Source of the DNA: Trueperaceae bacterium
GTDB taxonomy: Bacteria; Deinococcota; Deinococci; Deinococcales; Trueperaceae
NCBI GenBank assembly: GCA_007128755.1
Contig: SKWV01000195.1
Coordinates: 1-5,001 of the forward strand
DNA: 5,001 nt
Direction of reading: 5' to 3'
Shown: positions 1 through 5,001 of the stretch, in pieces
How the letters are laid out: every line of letters begins with the position of its first letter
Position numbering within the stretch: position 1 is the stretch's first letter
Notes under the pieces: generated by a model
Databases searched by the model: none
What the model saw: only the letters and a program-made list of their open reading frames with translations
What the model was told of the DNA's origin: nothing
Made by a program: the position numbers and the translations under genes

Positions 1-185
1 GCGCCGCCTCCGTCAGCACGGTGGCGGGTGCGTTCATCTGGAACGCCGTGGTGGCTGAGATCATTTCGATGCTGGAGGCGAAGGGAGTCTCGGCGCCCAT
101 CTACATCAGCAGCAACATGCCGGGCGCGAAGGAGCACAACGCGGAGTTGGTTCGTCGGTACCGCACGCGAGTGCGTCACCTGTGA
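1..185 (+). CDS. SIS-domain (sugar isomerase-like) protein, C-terminal fragment
   Basis: This is an open frame entering from the left edge (first whole codon at position 3) and ending at TGA 183-185; 60 residues are visible. It starts AASVSTVAGAFIWNAVVAEI and continues through a helix (ISMLEAKGV), a short strand (APIYISSN) and the motif NMPGAKEHNAEL, ending RYRTRVRHL. The pattern of a small-residue helix with Asn and Glu, then 'P-I/V-x-x-S-x-N-x-x-G-x-x-E-H-N', then a final R/K-rich 'YR-R' helix, matches from memory the C-terminus of SIS_2 / COG4821 (UPF0309-type) sugar isomerase-domain proteins, which bind phosphosugars in the cytoplasm. The stop lies 12 nt before the binding-protein start and overlaps its ribosome-binding site, so the two are probably co-transcribed. 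The N-terminal part is outside the window, so catalytic residues and the exact subfamily cannot be judged. AgaS- or GmhA-like relatives are alternatives. Confidence 0.75.
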   Translation, partial: AASVSTVAGAFIWNAVVAEIISMLEAKGVSAPIYISSNMPGAKEHNAELVRRYRTRVRHL

Positions 186-190
186 GGAGG
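185..190 (+). promoter_or_regulatory. Shine-Dalgarno site of the binding-protein gene
   Basis: AGGAGG at 185-190 is a full anti-16S match placed 7 nt before ATG 198. Its first A is the last base of the upstream TGA stop (183-185), so ribosomes ending the SIS gene stop on this site. It fixes the start at 198 and is the strongest initiation site of the operon, which fits the high amounts of binding protein such importers need. Confidence 0.8.
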
Positions 191-197
191 GAGCTAC

Positions 198-1463
198 ATG
201 CGGAAGGTCCTGGTACTCATCCTGGTCGTCGCGTACGGCTTCGCGTTCGCGCAGACGGAGGTGCGGGTGTGGCACATGGAGCAGCCCCCGTACCGCGTGG
301 AGCGCATGCAGGAGCTCATCGACGCGTTCAACGCGGCCAACCCCGACGTTCGGGTCGTGCAGGAAGTGCAGAACTGGGGCGACGTCGTGCCACTGGCGCT
401 CGGCGCCGTGCGAGCGCGCATCCAGCCCGACATCCTGTTCACGATCCCGGACTTCACCGTCACGATGCGCGCCACCGGGGCGGTGCAACCCGTCACGGAG
501 CTCGCCGAGCGCCTCGATGAGGAGCACGGCTTCTTGGACGCCGCGATCGACCCGTACACGTACGACGGCGAGGTGTGGGCGGTGCCGATGTACGGCATGG
601 TCATGAGCCTCTGGTACCGGGCGGACGTGCTCGAGGACGCAGGCATCGATCCTCCGTCCACGTGGGAGGAGCTCCTGGAGGCGGCCGAGGCCCTCACCGG
701 CGATGGCCGCTACGGTATCGGCATTCCGGGTAGCCGGTCGCTCTACACCGATCAGGTGATCTACAACTTCATGATCACCGCGGGCGCCGAGGACATCTTC
801 GACGAAGACGGCAGCATCCGGTTCGACAACCCCGAGACCGTTCGAGCGTTCGAGATGTACGAGCGCCTGTACCAGTACTCGCCGCCCGACAGCGTCAACT
901 GGATCTGGGGCGACGCGGAGGCTGCGTTCGCCGCCGGTCAGGTGCCGATGATCGTCCAGTTCACGGTCATCACCACGTTCGATCAGCAGACCGACGAGCC
1001 GGCCGACAACCTCCAGGTCGTCACGATTCCGGTCCCGGAGGAGGGCGGCCAGCGCGGCAACATCTACTACTCCAACGCGGCCATGATCCTGACGACGGAC
1101 GAGGATCGTCGAGACGGTGCCGAGCGCTTCCTCGCCTACCTCCTCGAGCCGGAGACGTACGGGCGCTTCCTGACGATGGAGCCCGGCCTGTTCTTGCCCG
1201 TGACGGCGGACGGCCAGGACGCCGCGACGTTCTGGGAAGACCCGCTGGTGGTGGCGTACGGCGCGCAGGTGGAGACGATGATCGAGAACTCGCAGTACGG
1301 GGCGCTCTTCGGGTTCACCACCGGCCAGGTGTTCGACGAGATCGGCCCGATCAGCGCGCAGAACCTGCTGTCGCAGGTCGTGCAGCAGATGGTCGTGACC
1401 GGCCTGTCGCCGGAAGCCGCCGTGCAGTGGGGTCAGCGCGAGATGGAGGACGCTGCCCCGTAA
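198..1463 (+). CDS. Extracellular solute-binding protein of a CUT1-type sugar ABC importer
   Basis: 421 residues, a usual length for family-1 solute-binding proteins (SBP_bac_1, MalE/UgpB-like). Residues 1-19 form a Sec signal peptide: Arg-Lys, a hydrophobic core, then AFA-Q, giving likely signal peptidase I cleavage after Ala18. There is no lipobox Cys, so the mature protein is predicted to be soluble rather than a lipoprotein. Lobe 1 begins with TEVRVWHMEQPPYRVERMQE and 'LIDAFNAANPDVRV' (about 40-53). The family hallmark follows at about 121-166: YDGEVWAVPMYG, then LWYRADVLEDAGIDPPSTWEEL. 'DNPETVRAFEMYERL' (210-224) and 'AAFAAGQVPM' (242-251) are also typical. Many exposed-type aromatics (W25, Y32, W60, W127, Y132, W139, Y140, Y290, Y291) suit stacking on a carbohydrate, but the ligand is not readable from sequence. 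It should deliver substrate to the permeases encoded next. It is separated from them by 75 nt carrying a strong inverted repeat. Family is secure; substrate is unknown. Confidence 0.95.
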   Translation: MRKVLVLILVVAYGFAFAQTEVRVWHMEQPPYRVERMQELIDAFNAANPDVRVVQEVQNWGDVVPLALGAVRARIQPDILFTIPDFTVTMRATGAVQPVTELAERLDEEHGFLDAAIDPYTYDGEVWAVPMYGMVMSLWYRADVLEDAGIDPPSTWEELLEAAEALTGDGRYGIGIPGSRSLYTDQVIYNFMITAGAEDIFDEDGSIRFDNPETVRAFEMYERLYQYSPPDSVNWIWGDAEAAFAAGQVPMIVQFTVITTFDQQTDEPADNLQVVTIPVPEEGGQRGNIYYSNAAMILTTDEDRRDGAERFLAYLLEPETYGRFLTMEPGLFLPVTADGQDAATFWEDPLVVAYGAQVETMIENSQYGALFGFTTGQVFDEIGPISAQNLLSQVVQQMVVTGLSPEAAVQWGQREMEDAAP

Positions 1464-1475
1464 CCGGAACGTCGC

Positions 1476-1510
1476 GCCCTGGAGGGACGGCGAGATCGTC
1501 CCTCCAGGGC
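1476..1510 (+). repeat. Perfect 14-bp inverted repeat (RNA hairpin) between binding-protein and permease genes
   Basis: Bases 1476-1489 (GCCCTGGAGGGACG) pair completely with 1497-1510 (CGTCCCTCCAGGGC), leaving a 7-nt loop GCGAGAT at 1490-1496; a further G1490-U1496 wobble could shorten the loop to 5 nt. It begins 13 nt after the TAA of the binding-protein gene and ends 15 nt before the Shine-Dalgarno site of the first permease. No U-run follows (next bases are CCCCGCGCTCTCG), so it is not a canonical intrinsic terminator. Hairpins at this place in importer operons (for example the REP elements after E. coli malE) protect the upstream mRNA from 3' decay and lower permease output; that role here is inference. 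A leaky terminator or a DNA operator are alternatives. Confidence 0.8.
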
Positions 1511-1524
1511 CCCCGCGCTCTCGT

Positions 1525-1529
1525 GAGGA
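1525..1529 (+). promoter_or_regulatory. Ribosome-binding site of the first permease
   Basis: GAGGA at 1525-1529 sits 9 nt before ATG 1539 and 6 nt before the adjacent in-frame TTG 1536. Both spacings work; ATG is preferred because it is the stronger codon, so the start choice changes the protein by one residue only. The ATG at 1529 is in another frame. Confidence 0.6.
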
Positions 1530-1538
1530 TGCCGCTTG

Positions 1539-2420
1539 ATGCACCGTCGCCGCGCCTGGCTCGCTTTCGCGTTGCTCGCCCCGCTCTGCATCTGGCTGAT
1601 CGTCACGATCGTGATCCCCATCGCTTACCTCGTGCAGCTGAGCTTCACGACGACGGGGATCTTCGGCACGGCGGCGGAGTTCGCCGGGCTCGCGAACTTC
1701 CAGCGGATCCTGGGCTCCGAGCGGTTCTGGCAGTCGGCCCGCAACACGCTCGTCTGGGTGATCGGCAACGGCCTGGTGCAAGTCACGTTGGCGTTCACCG
1801 TCGCGCGGCTCCTGTATCGGCGGACCGCCTTCACGAGGTTCATGCAGATCTGGATCATCTTGCCCTGGGTCATCCCCGGCGTCGCGGCGGTGATCATCTG
1901 GCGCTGGATGCTCAGCGGCATCGGCGTCGTCAACTACGGCATCCAGTCGGTGGGGCTGGTGGACGCTCCCATCAGCTTCTTCGCACAACCGAGCATCGCC
2001 ATGGCCACGACGATCTTCGTGAACTCGTGGCGCTGGTTCCCGCTCCTCACCGTGATCCTCCTCGCCGCGCTGCGCAACATCCCGACCGAGCTGCGTGAGG
2101 CCGCCATGGTGGACGGGGCGACGGAGAACCAGACCTGGTGGCACGTGGTGATGCCGCTGCTGCGGCCGGTGCTGTACGTGCTGGGCTTGCTCGGCACGCT
2201 GTGGTCCGCGAACGTGTTCGACGTCATCTGGCTGCTCACGCGCGGCGGTCCGTCCGGTGGGACGGCGACGCTCCCGATCTTCATCTACGAGGAGGCGTTC
2301 ACGCGCTTCCGGCTCGGCAGCGCCGCGGCGGCCTCCTTGTTCATGATGATGTTCCTGCTCGTGTTCGTCGTGCTGTTCCTGCAGTACGGCTGGGGACGCG
2401 ACCTGAGGAGGCGCCGGTGA
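1539..2420 (+). CDS. ABC sugar importer permease, MalF/UgpA-type
   Basis: 293 residues from ATG 1539 (294 if TTG 1536 is used). It is an inner-membrane channel subunit of a CUT1 importer (binding-protein-dependent transport inner membrane component). Six hydrophobic segments lie at about 7-33, 69-92, 101-122, 153-178, 208-235 and 262-282, after a basic MHRRR start and before a basic RDLRRRR tail, so both ends are predicted cytoplasmic. The cytoplasmic EAA loop, the coupling site for the ATPase, is at 187-210: REAAMVDGA, then a spacer, then MPLLRP. The family pattern 'FVNSWRWFP' (160-168) and 'VIWLLTRGGPSGGTATLPIF' (229-248) are clear signatures of the MalF/UgpA/LacF side of the pair. Its last four bases overlap the start of the second permease (GTGA), giving tight translational coupling. 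There is no extra long periplasmic loop like that of enteric MalF. The transported sugar cannot be told from this protein. Confidence 0.95.
   Translation: MHRRRAWLAFALLAPLCIWLIVTIVIPIAYLVQLSFTTTGIFGTAAEFAGLANFQRILGSERFWQSARNTLVWVIGNGLVQVTLAFTVARLLYRRTAFTRFMQIWIILPWVIPGVAAVIIWRWMLSGIGVVNYGIQSVGLVDAPISFFAQPSIAMATTIFVNSWRWFPLLTVILLAALRNIPTELREAAMVDGATENQTWWHVVMPLLRPVLYVLGLLGTLWSANVFDVIWLLTRGGPSGGTATLPIFIYEEAFTRFRLGSAAAASLFMMMFLLVFVVLFLQYGWGRDLRRRR
2405..2411 (+). promoter_or_regulatory. Ribosome-binding site that sets the second permease start
   Basis: GAGGAGG at 2405-2411, inside the last codons of the first permease, lies 5 nt before GTG 2417. The reading frame stays open far upstream (to about 2138), but only this site plus the start of the first hydrophobic helix gives a family-sized protein, so 2417 is chosen as the start. 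Confidence 0.8.
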
Positions 2421-3247
2421 AGCGCATCATCGTGCGTCTCCTCCCGAACTGGGTGCTCGTCGCGTTGCTCCTCGTGCTGGTGTTCGCCCCGTTCTACTGG
2501 ATCGCGATCTCGAGCCTCAAGACGCCTCCGGAGGTCATCCGCTACCCGCCGACGCTCGTCCCCCAGACCTTCACGCTCCAGAACTTCCAGAAGCTGTTCG
2601 CCTCGACCGACTACCCGCGCTACCTGCTCAACAGCCTCACGATCGCGTTGGGCACCACGCTCATCACGGTGCCGATGGCGACGCTCGCGTCGTACGCGGT
2701 GTACCGCCTGGAGTTCCCCGGGCGCTTCTTGCTGCTCAGGCTGCTGGTCGGGACGTACGTGTTCCCGAGCATCCTGCTCCTCATCCCGCTGTTCCAGATC
2801 ATGGCCCAGTTCGGGTTGATCAACAGCCTGTGGAGCTTGGTGGTGGTGAACGTCACCTTCACGGCTCCCTTCAGCGTGTGGCTCATGCGCGCCTTCCTCG
2901 AGTCCGTCCCCTATGAGCTCGAGGAGGCCGCGGCGCTCGACGGCGCCGACTTCTTCCAGGTGCTCTGGTACGTGATCTTCCCGATCCTGCGCCCAGGCAT
3001 GGCGACGATCTCGATCTTCACGTTCATCACGGTGTGGACGGAGTACCCGTTCGCATCGCAGCTGATCATCGAGCACGCGAAGCGGCCGCTGCCGGTGGGG
3101 CTCGCCTCGATCATCGGGCAGTACCAGATCGACTGGGGACTGCTCGCGGCGGGCGCCGTGTTCATGGCGCTGCCCGTGGTGATCCTGTTCGCCTTCGTCG
3201 GCCGCTACTTCGTCGAGGGCCTCACGGCAGGGGCGCTGAAGAGCTGA
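2417..3247 (+). CDS. ABC sugar importer permease, MalG/UgpE-type
   Basis: 276 residues from GTG 2417, the usual length for the MalG-side permease. The start overlaps the upstream stop by 4 bp and is preceded by a strong Shine-Dalgarno site; upstream in-frame codons belong to a shadow of the first permease. Hydrophobic segments are at about 10-33, 71-95, 106-130, 137-157, 191-212 and 241-262. The first loop has 'SLKTPPEVIRYPPTLVP' (33-49) and 'TLQNFQKLF' (53-61), standard for this subfamily. The EAA loop is at about 167-193: ELEEAAALDGAD, spacer, FPILRPG. The C-terminus GRYFVEGLTAGALKS is the classic MalG/UgpE ending. It forms the heterodimeric channel with the first permease. Only 1 nt separates it from the kinase gene. 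Family call is secure; substrate is unknown. Confidence 0.95.
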   Translation: MKRIIVRLLPNWVLVALLLVLVFAPFYWIAISSLKTPPEVIRYPPTLVPQTFTLQNFQKLFASTDYPRYLLNSLTIALGTTLITVPMATLASYAVYRLEFPGRFLLLRLLVGTYVFPSILLLIPLFQIMAQFGLINSLWSLVVVNVTFTAPFSVWLMRAFLESVPYELEEAAALDGADFFQVLWYVIFPILRPGMATISIFTFITVWTEYPFASQLIIEHAKRPLPVGLASIIGQYQIDWGLLAAGAVFMALPVVILFAFVGRYFVEGLTAGALKS

Positions 3248-3248
3248 C

Positions 3249-4724
3249 GTGACACGCGCCTTCTTGGGAATCGACCTGGGCACGTCCTCCGCCAAGGCCC
3301 TGCTCCTCGCGGAGGCGGGGGCCGTCGTCGCGAAGGGATCCGCCGCATACCCGACCCACAGCACGAGCGAGGGGCGGGTGGAGCAATCCCCCGACGACTG
3401 GTGGGACGCCGCCGTGCGGGCGGCTCGCGCCTGTCTCGATGCGGCTCCGGCGGGTGTCGTCGTGAGCGCCATGGGGTTCTCGGGACACATGAGCGTGCTC
3501 CTCCCGCTCGGTCACGACCTCCGTCCGCTCCGGTCCGCCATCACGATCGGGGACGTACGGGGCGTCGAGGAGGCGGCGTGGCTGGATCGCCGTCACGGAG
3601 AGGCCGTGGCGGACGCCACCGGCAACCTCCCGTTGAGCGCCTTCACGCTCCCGAAGCTCCTCTGGTTCCGCACGCACGAGCCGTCGTCGTTCGCCCGGAC
3701 GCGGGTGATCGTGGGCGCCAAGGACTACCTGCGGCTTCGGGCCACCGGTGCGCTCGCCGCCGATCCGACGGACGCGGGCAACACGCTCCTCGTCGACCTC
3801 GACACCCGGACCTGGAACACCGACCTGATCGATCGACTGGAGCTGCCGCCCGAGATCGTCCCGCCCTTGCGGGAGAGCCTCGAGATCGCGGGTGACCTCA
3901 CGCGCGAGGCCGCCGATCAGCTGGGCCTCACGGCCGGCCTGCCGGTGATCACCGGCATGGCCGACATGGCGGCGAGCGTGCTCGGGGCCGGCATGCTGTC
4001 GAGCCGGCGCGTCGCGATCACGCTCGGGACCTCCGGGCAGATCACGCAGGTCGTCGCTGCGCCGACGCGGGCGCTGCGCGGGCGCTTCACCTACCACCCG
4101 CATGCGCTGCCGGGCCGGTGCTACGTGATGGCGTCGCTCTTCACCGGCGGGCTCGGTCTGCGCTGGTTCGCCGACGTGATCGCGTCGATCGCGGGAGGCT
4201 CGGCCGATGAGACGTTGGAGCGCGTGCTGGAGCGCGCGGCCGACTCGGAGCCCGGCGCGCGAGGGGTGACGTTCGCGCCCTTCCTCACCGGGAGTGGCAG
4301 CCCCGACTACCACCCAGGAAGACGCGCGCTGTTCGCCGGGCTCGGAAGGGTTCACGACGGCGGCGACCTCGCCCGGGCAGTGCTCGAAGGGGTGAGCTTC
4401 TCCATCCGCCACAACCTCGAGGTGCTCGCGCGGCACCACCAGGAGCCCGAGGAGTGGGTGCTCGGTGGCGGAGGGATGCGCAGTCCCCTGTGGCGACGGA
4501 TCACGGCCGATGCCACCCGGCGGCCGCTCGGGCTCCTGCTCGAGCAAGACGCCGGCGCCCTCGGCACGGCGATCGCGGCGGGGTACGCGCTCGGAGCCAT
4601 GGACGACCTCGCTGGAACGCTCGACGCCGTCGTTCGGGTCGGGGCCGAGACCCCTCCGGCGTCCGAGACGAGGAGCGGCTACGACGAGGCGTACGAGCGC
4701 TACCGGCGGCTCGTCGATCCCTAG
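3249..4724 (+). CDS. FGGY-family carbohydrate kinase (xylulokinase-like, substrate uncertain)
   Basis: 491 residues, full length for the FGGY family (sugar/polyol + ATP to sugar phosphate + ADP, cytoplasmic). GTG 3249 follows the permease stop by 1 nt and places FLGIDLGTSSAKALLL, the phosphate-1 loop, at residues 5-20, so the start is firm. No good Shine-Dalgarno is seen (only GAAGAG at 3238-3243), suggesting re-initiation by ribosomes leaving the permease gene. Other landmarks: WW at 51-52 after the 'VEQSPDD' motif; GHMS at 79-82; 'APKLLW'-like FTLPKLLWF (132-140); KDYLRLRATG (158-167); catalytic Asp239 in GMADMAA; phosphate-2 loop LGTSG (259-263); FGGY signature region LARAVLEGV (374-382) and adenine-site LGGGGMRSPLW (405-415). 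Overall closest in memory to XylB. However, XylB His78 and Asn234 positions are Ser82 and Met240 here, WND is replaced by IGD (100-102), and GERTP by GSGSP (348-352), so another ketose or polyol is plausible. It probably phosphorylates the sugar imported by the neighbouring transporter. Confidence 0.9.
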   Translation: MTRAFLGIDLGTSSAKALLLAEAGAVVAKGSAAYPTHSTSEGRVEQSPDDWWDAAVRAARACLDAAPAGVVVSAMGFSGHMSVLLPLGHDLRPLRSAITIGDVRGVEEAAWLDRRHGEAVADATGNLPLSAFTLPKLLWFRTHEPSSFARTRVIVGAKDYLRLRATGALAADPTDAGNTLLVDLDTRTWNTDLIDRLELPPEIVPPLRESLEIAGDLTREAADQLGLTAGLPVITGMADMAASVLGAGMLSSRRVAITLGTSGQITQVVAAPTRALRGRFTYHPHALPGRCYVMASLFTGGLGLRWFADVIASIAGGSADETLERVLERAADSEPGARGVTFAPFLTGSGSPDYHPGRRALFAGLGRVHDGGDLARAVLEGVSFSIRHNLEVLARHHQEPEEWVLGGGGMRSPLWRRITADATRRPLGLLLEQDAGALGTAIAAGYALGAMDDLAGTLDAVVRVGAETPPASETRSGYDEAYERYRRLVDP

Positions 4725-4810
4725 CGGCGTCAGTCGCGACGTCGGCCAGCGCGGCGGTGGCGCTCCTCACCCCGAGGACGTGACGGCTGCCGCCCACTGC
4801 GCCCCGGACC
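4725..4810. other. Convergent intergenic spacer, no clear terminator
   Basis: 86 bases between the kinase stop (TAG 4722-4724) and the stop of the opposing amidase gene. Both genes must end transcription here or beyond. The best stem seen is only 5 bp (AGCGC 4748-4752 with GCGCT 4760-4764, 7-nt loop) with no T-run on either side, so no intrinsic terminator can be supported. Rho-dependent termination or read-through between the converging genes is possible. Confidence 0.5.
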
Positions 4811-5001
4811 TCAGCCGACACCCTTCACGAACGTCGGCGCCCGCCGAACGTCGGCCGCCCGCTCGAAGGCGTGGGCGTATGCCAGCAGCGGTCCTTCGCG
4901 GTACGCGCCGCCGAAGAACGACAGCCCCACGGGCAGGCCGTGGACGTAGCCGGCCGGCACGGTGACGTGCGGGTACCCGGCGATGGCGGCGGGTCCCGAG
5001 C
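4811..5001 (-). CDS. Amidase-signature family protein, C-terminal fragment
   Basis: Read on the minus strand, a frame enters from the right edge and stops at TGA (4813-4811); 62 residues are visible. It begins SGPAAIAGYPHVTVPAGYVH, then GLPVGLSFFGGAYREGPLLA and a helix YAHAFERAADVRRAPTF, ending VKGVG. The order 'AAIAGYPxVTVPAG', 'GLPVGLSFFG' and 'L-x-x-A-x-A-[FY]-E' plus a final 'R-x-P-x-F' is the well-known end of amidase-signature (AS) enzymes, the Ser-cisSer-Lys hydrolases related to GatA that act on amide bonds. The catalytic Lys and two Ser are upstream of this part and outside the window, so activity and substrate cannot be judged. The ending resembles stand-alone putative amidases more than true GatA. 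It is convergent with the sugar operon and need not be functionally linked to it. Confidence 0.88.
   Translation of the reverse strand, partial: SGPAAIAGYPHVTVPAGYVHGLPVGLSFFGGAYREGPLLAYAHAFERAADVRRAPTFVKGVG

Noticed and set aside
28..606. 192-codon plus-strand open frame overlapping the SIS and binding-protein genes
   Set aside because: It is Arg/Ser/Thr-rich with no domain, and spans the junction of two well-supported genes in another frame.
1464..1535. Possible internal promoter before the permease genes
   Set aside because: No convincing -35/-10 pair can be seen in this GC-rich gap, most of which is taken up by the inverted repeat.
2138..2416. N-terminal extension of the second permease frame
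   Set aside because: The frame stays open upstream, but this part is a Arg/Ala-rich shadow of the first permease; the Shine-Dalgarno at 2405-2411 and family length support GTG 2417.
2285..3490. 401-codon minus-strand open frame across the second permease
   Set aside because: The translation is dominated by Arg, Glu, Asp and His runs (DRRDRHRHRDE-like), crosses two real genes and has no family signature; a shadow of codon bias.
3222..4547. 441-codon minus-strand open frame opposite the kinase
   Set aside because: Its product is low-complexity Arg/Glu/Gly/Pro-rich with no recognisable domain, as expected for an antisense shadow in high-GC DNA; the plus-strand kinase has clear motifs over the same stretch.
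4829..4855. Repeated GAACGTCGGC (4829-4838 and 4846-4855), with a partial copy near 4739
   Set aside because: Two copies are inside the amidase coding sequence and the word is built from common high-GC codons; two or three short copies do not make a supported repeat array or operator.
4465..4965. Open frames of 80-170 codons around the kinase end and the convergent spacer, on both strands
   Set aside because: They are Arg/Ala/Pro-rich without motifs and conflict with the clear kinase and amidase frames.

Overview
The window is about two-thirds G+C bacterial DNA, densely packed, with five genes on the plus strand read left to right and the tail of a sixth gene facing them from the right edge. 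The solute-binding protein has a Sec signal peptide ending Ala-Phe-Ala-Gln with no lipobox cysteine. Together with the high G+C and the GTG starts, this fits Deinococcota (Thermus/Truepera-like) or another diderm better than a typical low-GC monoderm. This placement is inference; no rRNA or marker gene is present.

Layout: (1) 1-185, the C-terminal 60 residues of a SIS-fold, phosphosugar-isomerase-like protein (SIS_2 / COG4821 type). (2) 198-1463, an extracellular solute-binding protein of a CUT1-type sugar ABC importer. (3) 1464-1538, a short spacer with a perfect 14-bp inverted repeat. (4) 1539-2420 and 2417-3247, the two MalF/MalG-type permeases, overlapping by 4 bp. (5) 3249-4724, an FGGY carbohydrate kinase, 1 nt after the second permease. 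(6) 4725-4810, a short convergent spacer. (7) 4811-5001, minus strand, the C-terminus of an amidase-signature protein.

Genes 1-5 look like one transcription unit for uptake and first-step metabolism of a sugar or polyol. The binding protein captures the substrate outside the membrane, the permease pair imports it, the kinase phosphorylates it, and the SIS protein may bind or isomerise a phosphosugar. No ATP-binding subunit lies in the window, so energy probably comes from a shared MalK/UgpC/MsiK-type ATPase encoded elsewhere, or from a gene just outside the window. The substrate cannot be named from sequence. The kinase keeps the FGGY fold and catalytic Asp but departs from E. coli XylB at several positions usually linked to the substrate pocket, so D-xylulose should not be assumed.

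The locus is a recognisable ABC-sugar/kinase operon, not an obviously new system. The points most worth following are the inverted repeat between the binding-protein and permease genes, the divergent kinase pocket, and the SIS/FGGY pairing with an orphan (ATPase-less) importer.
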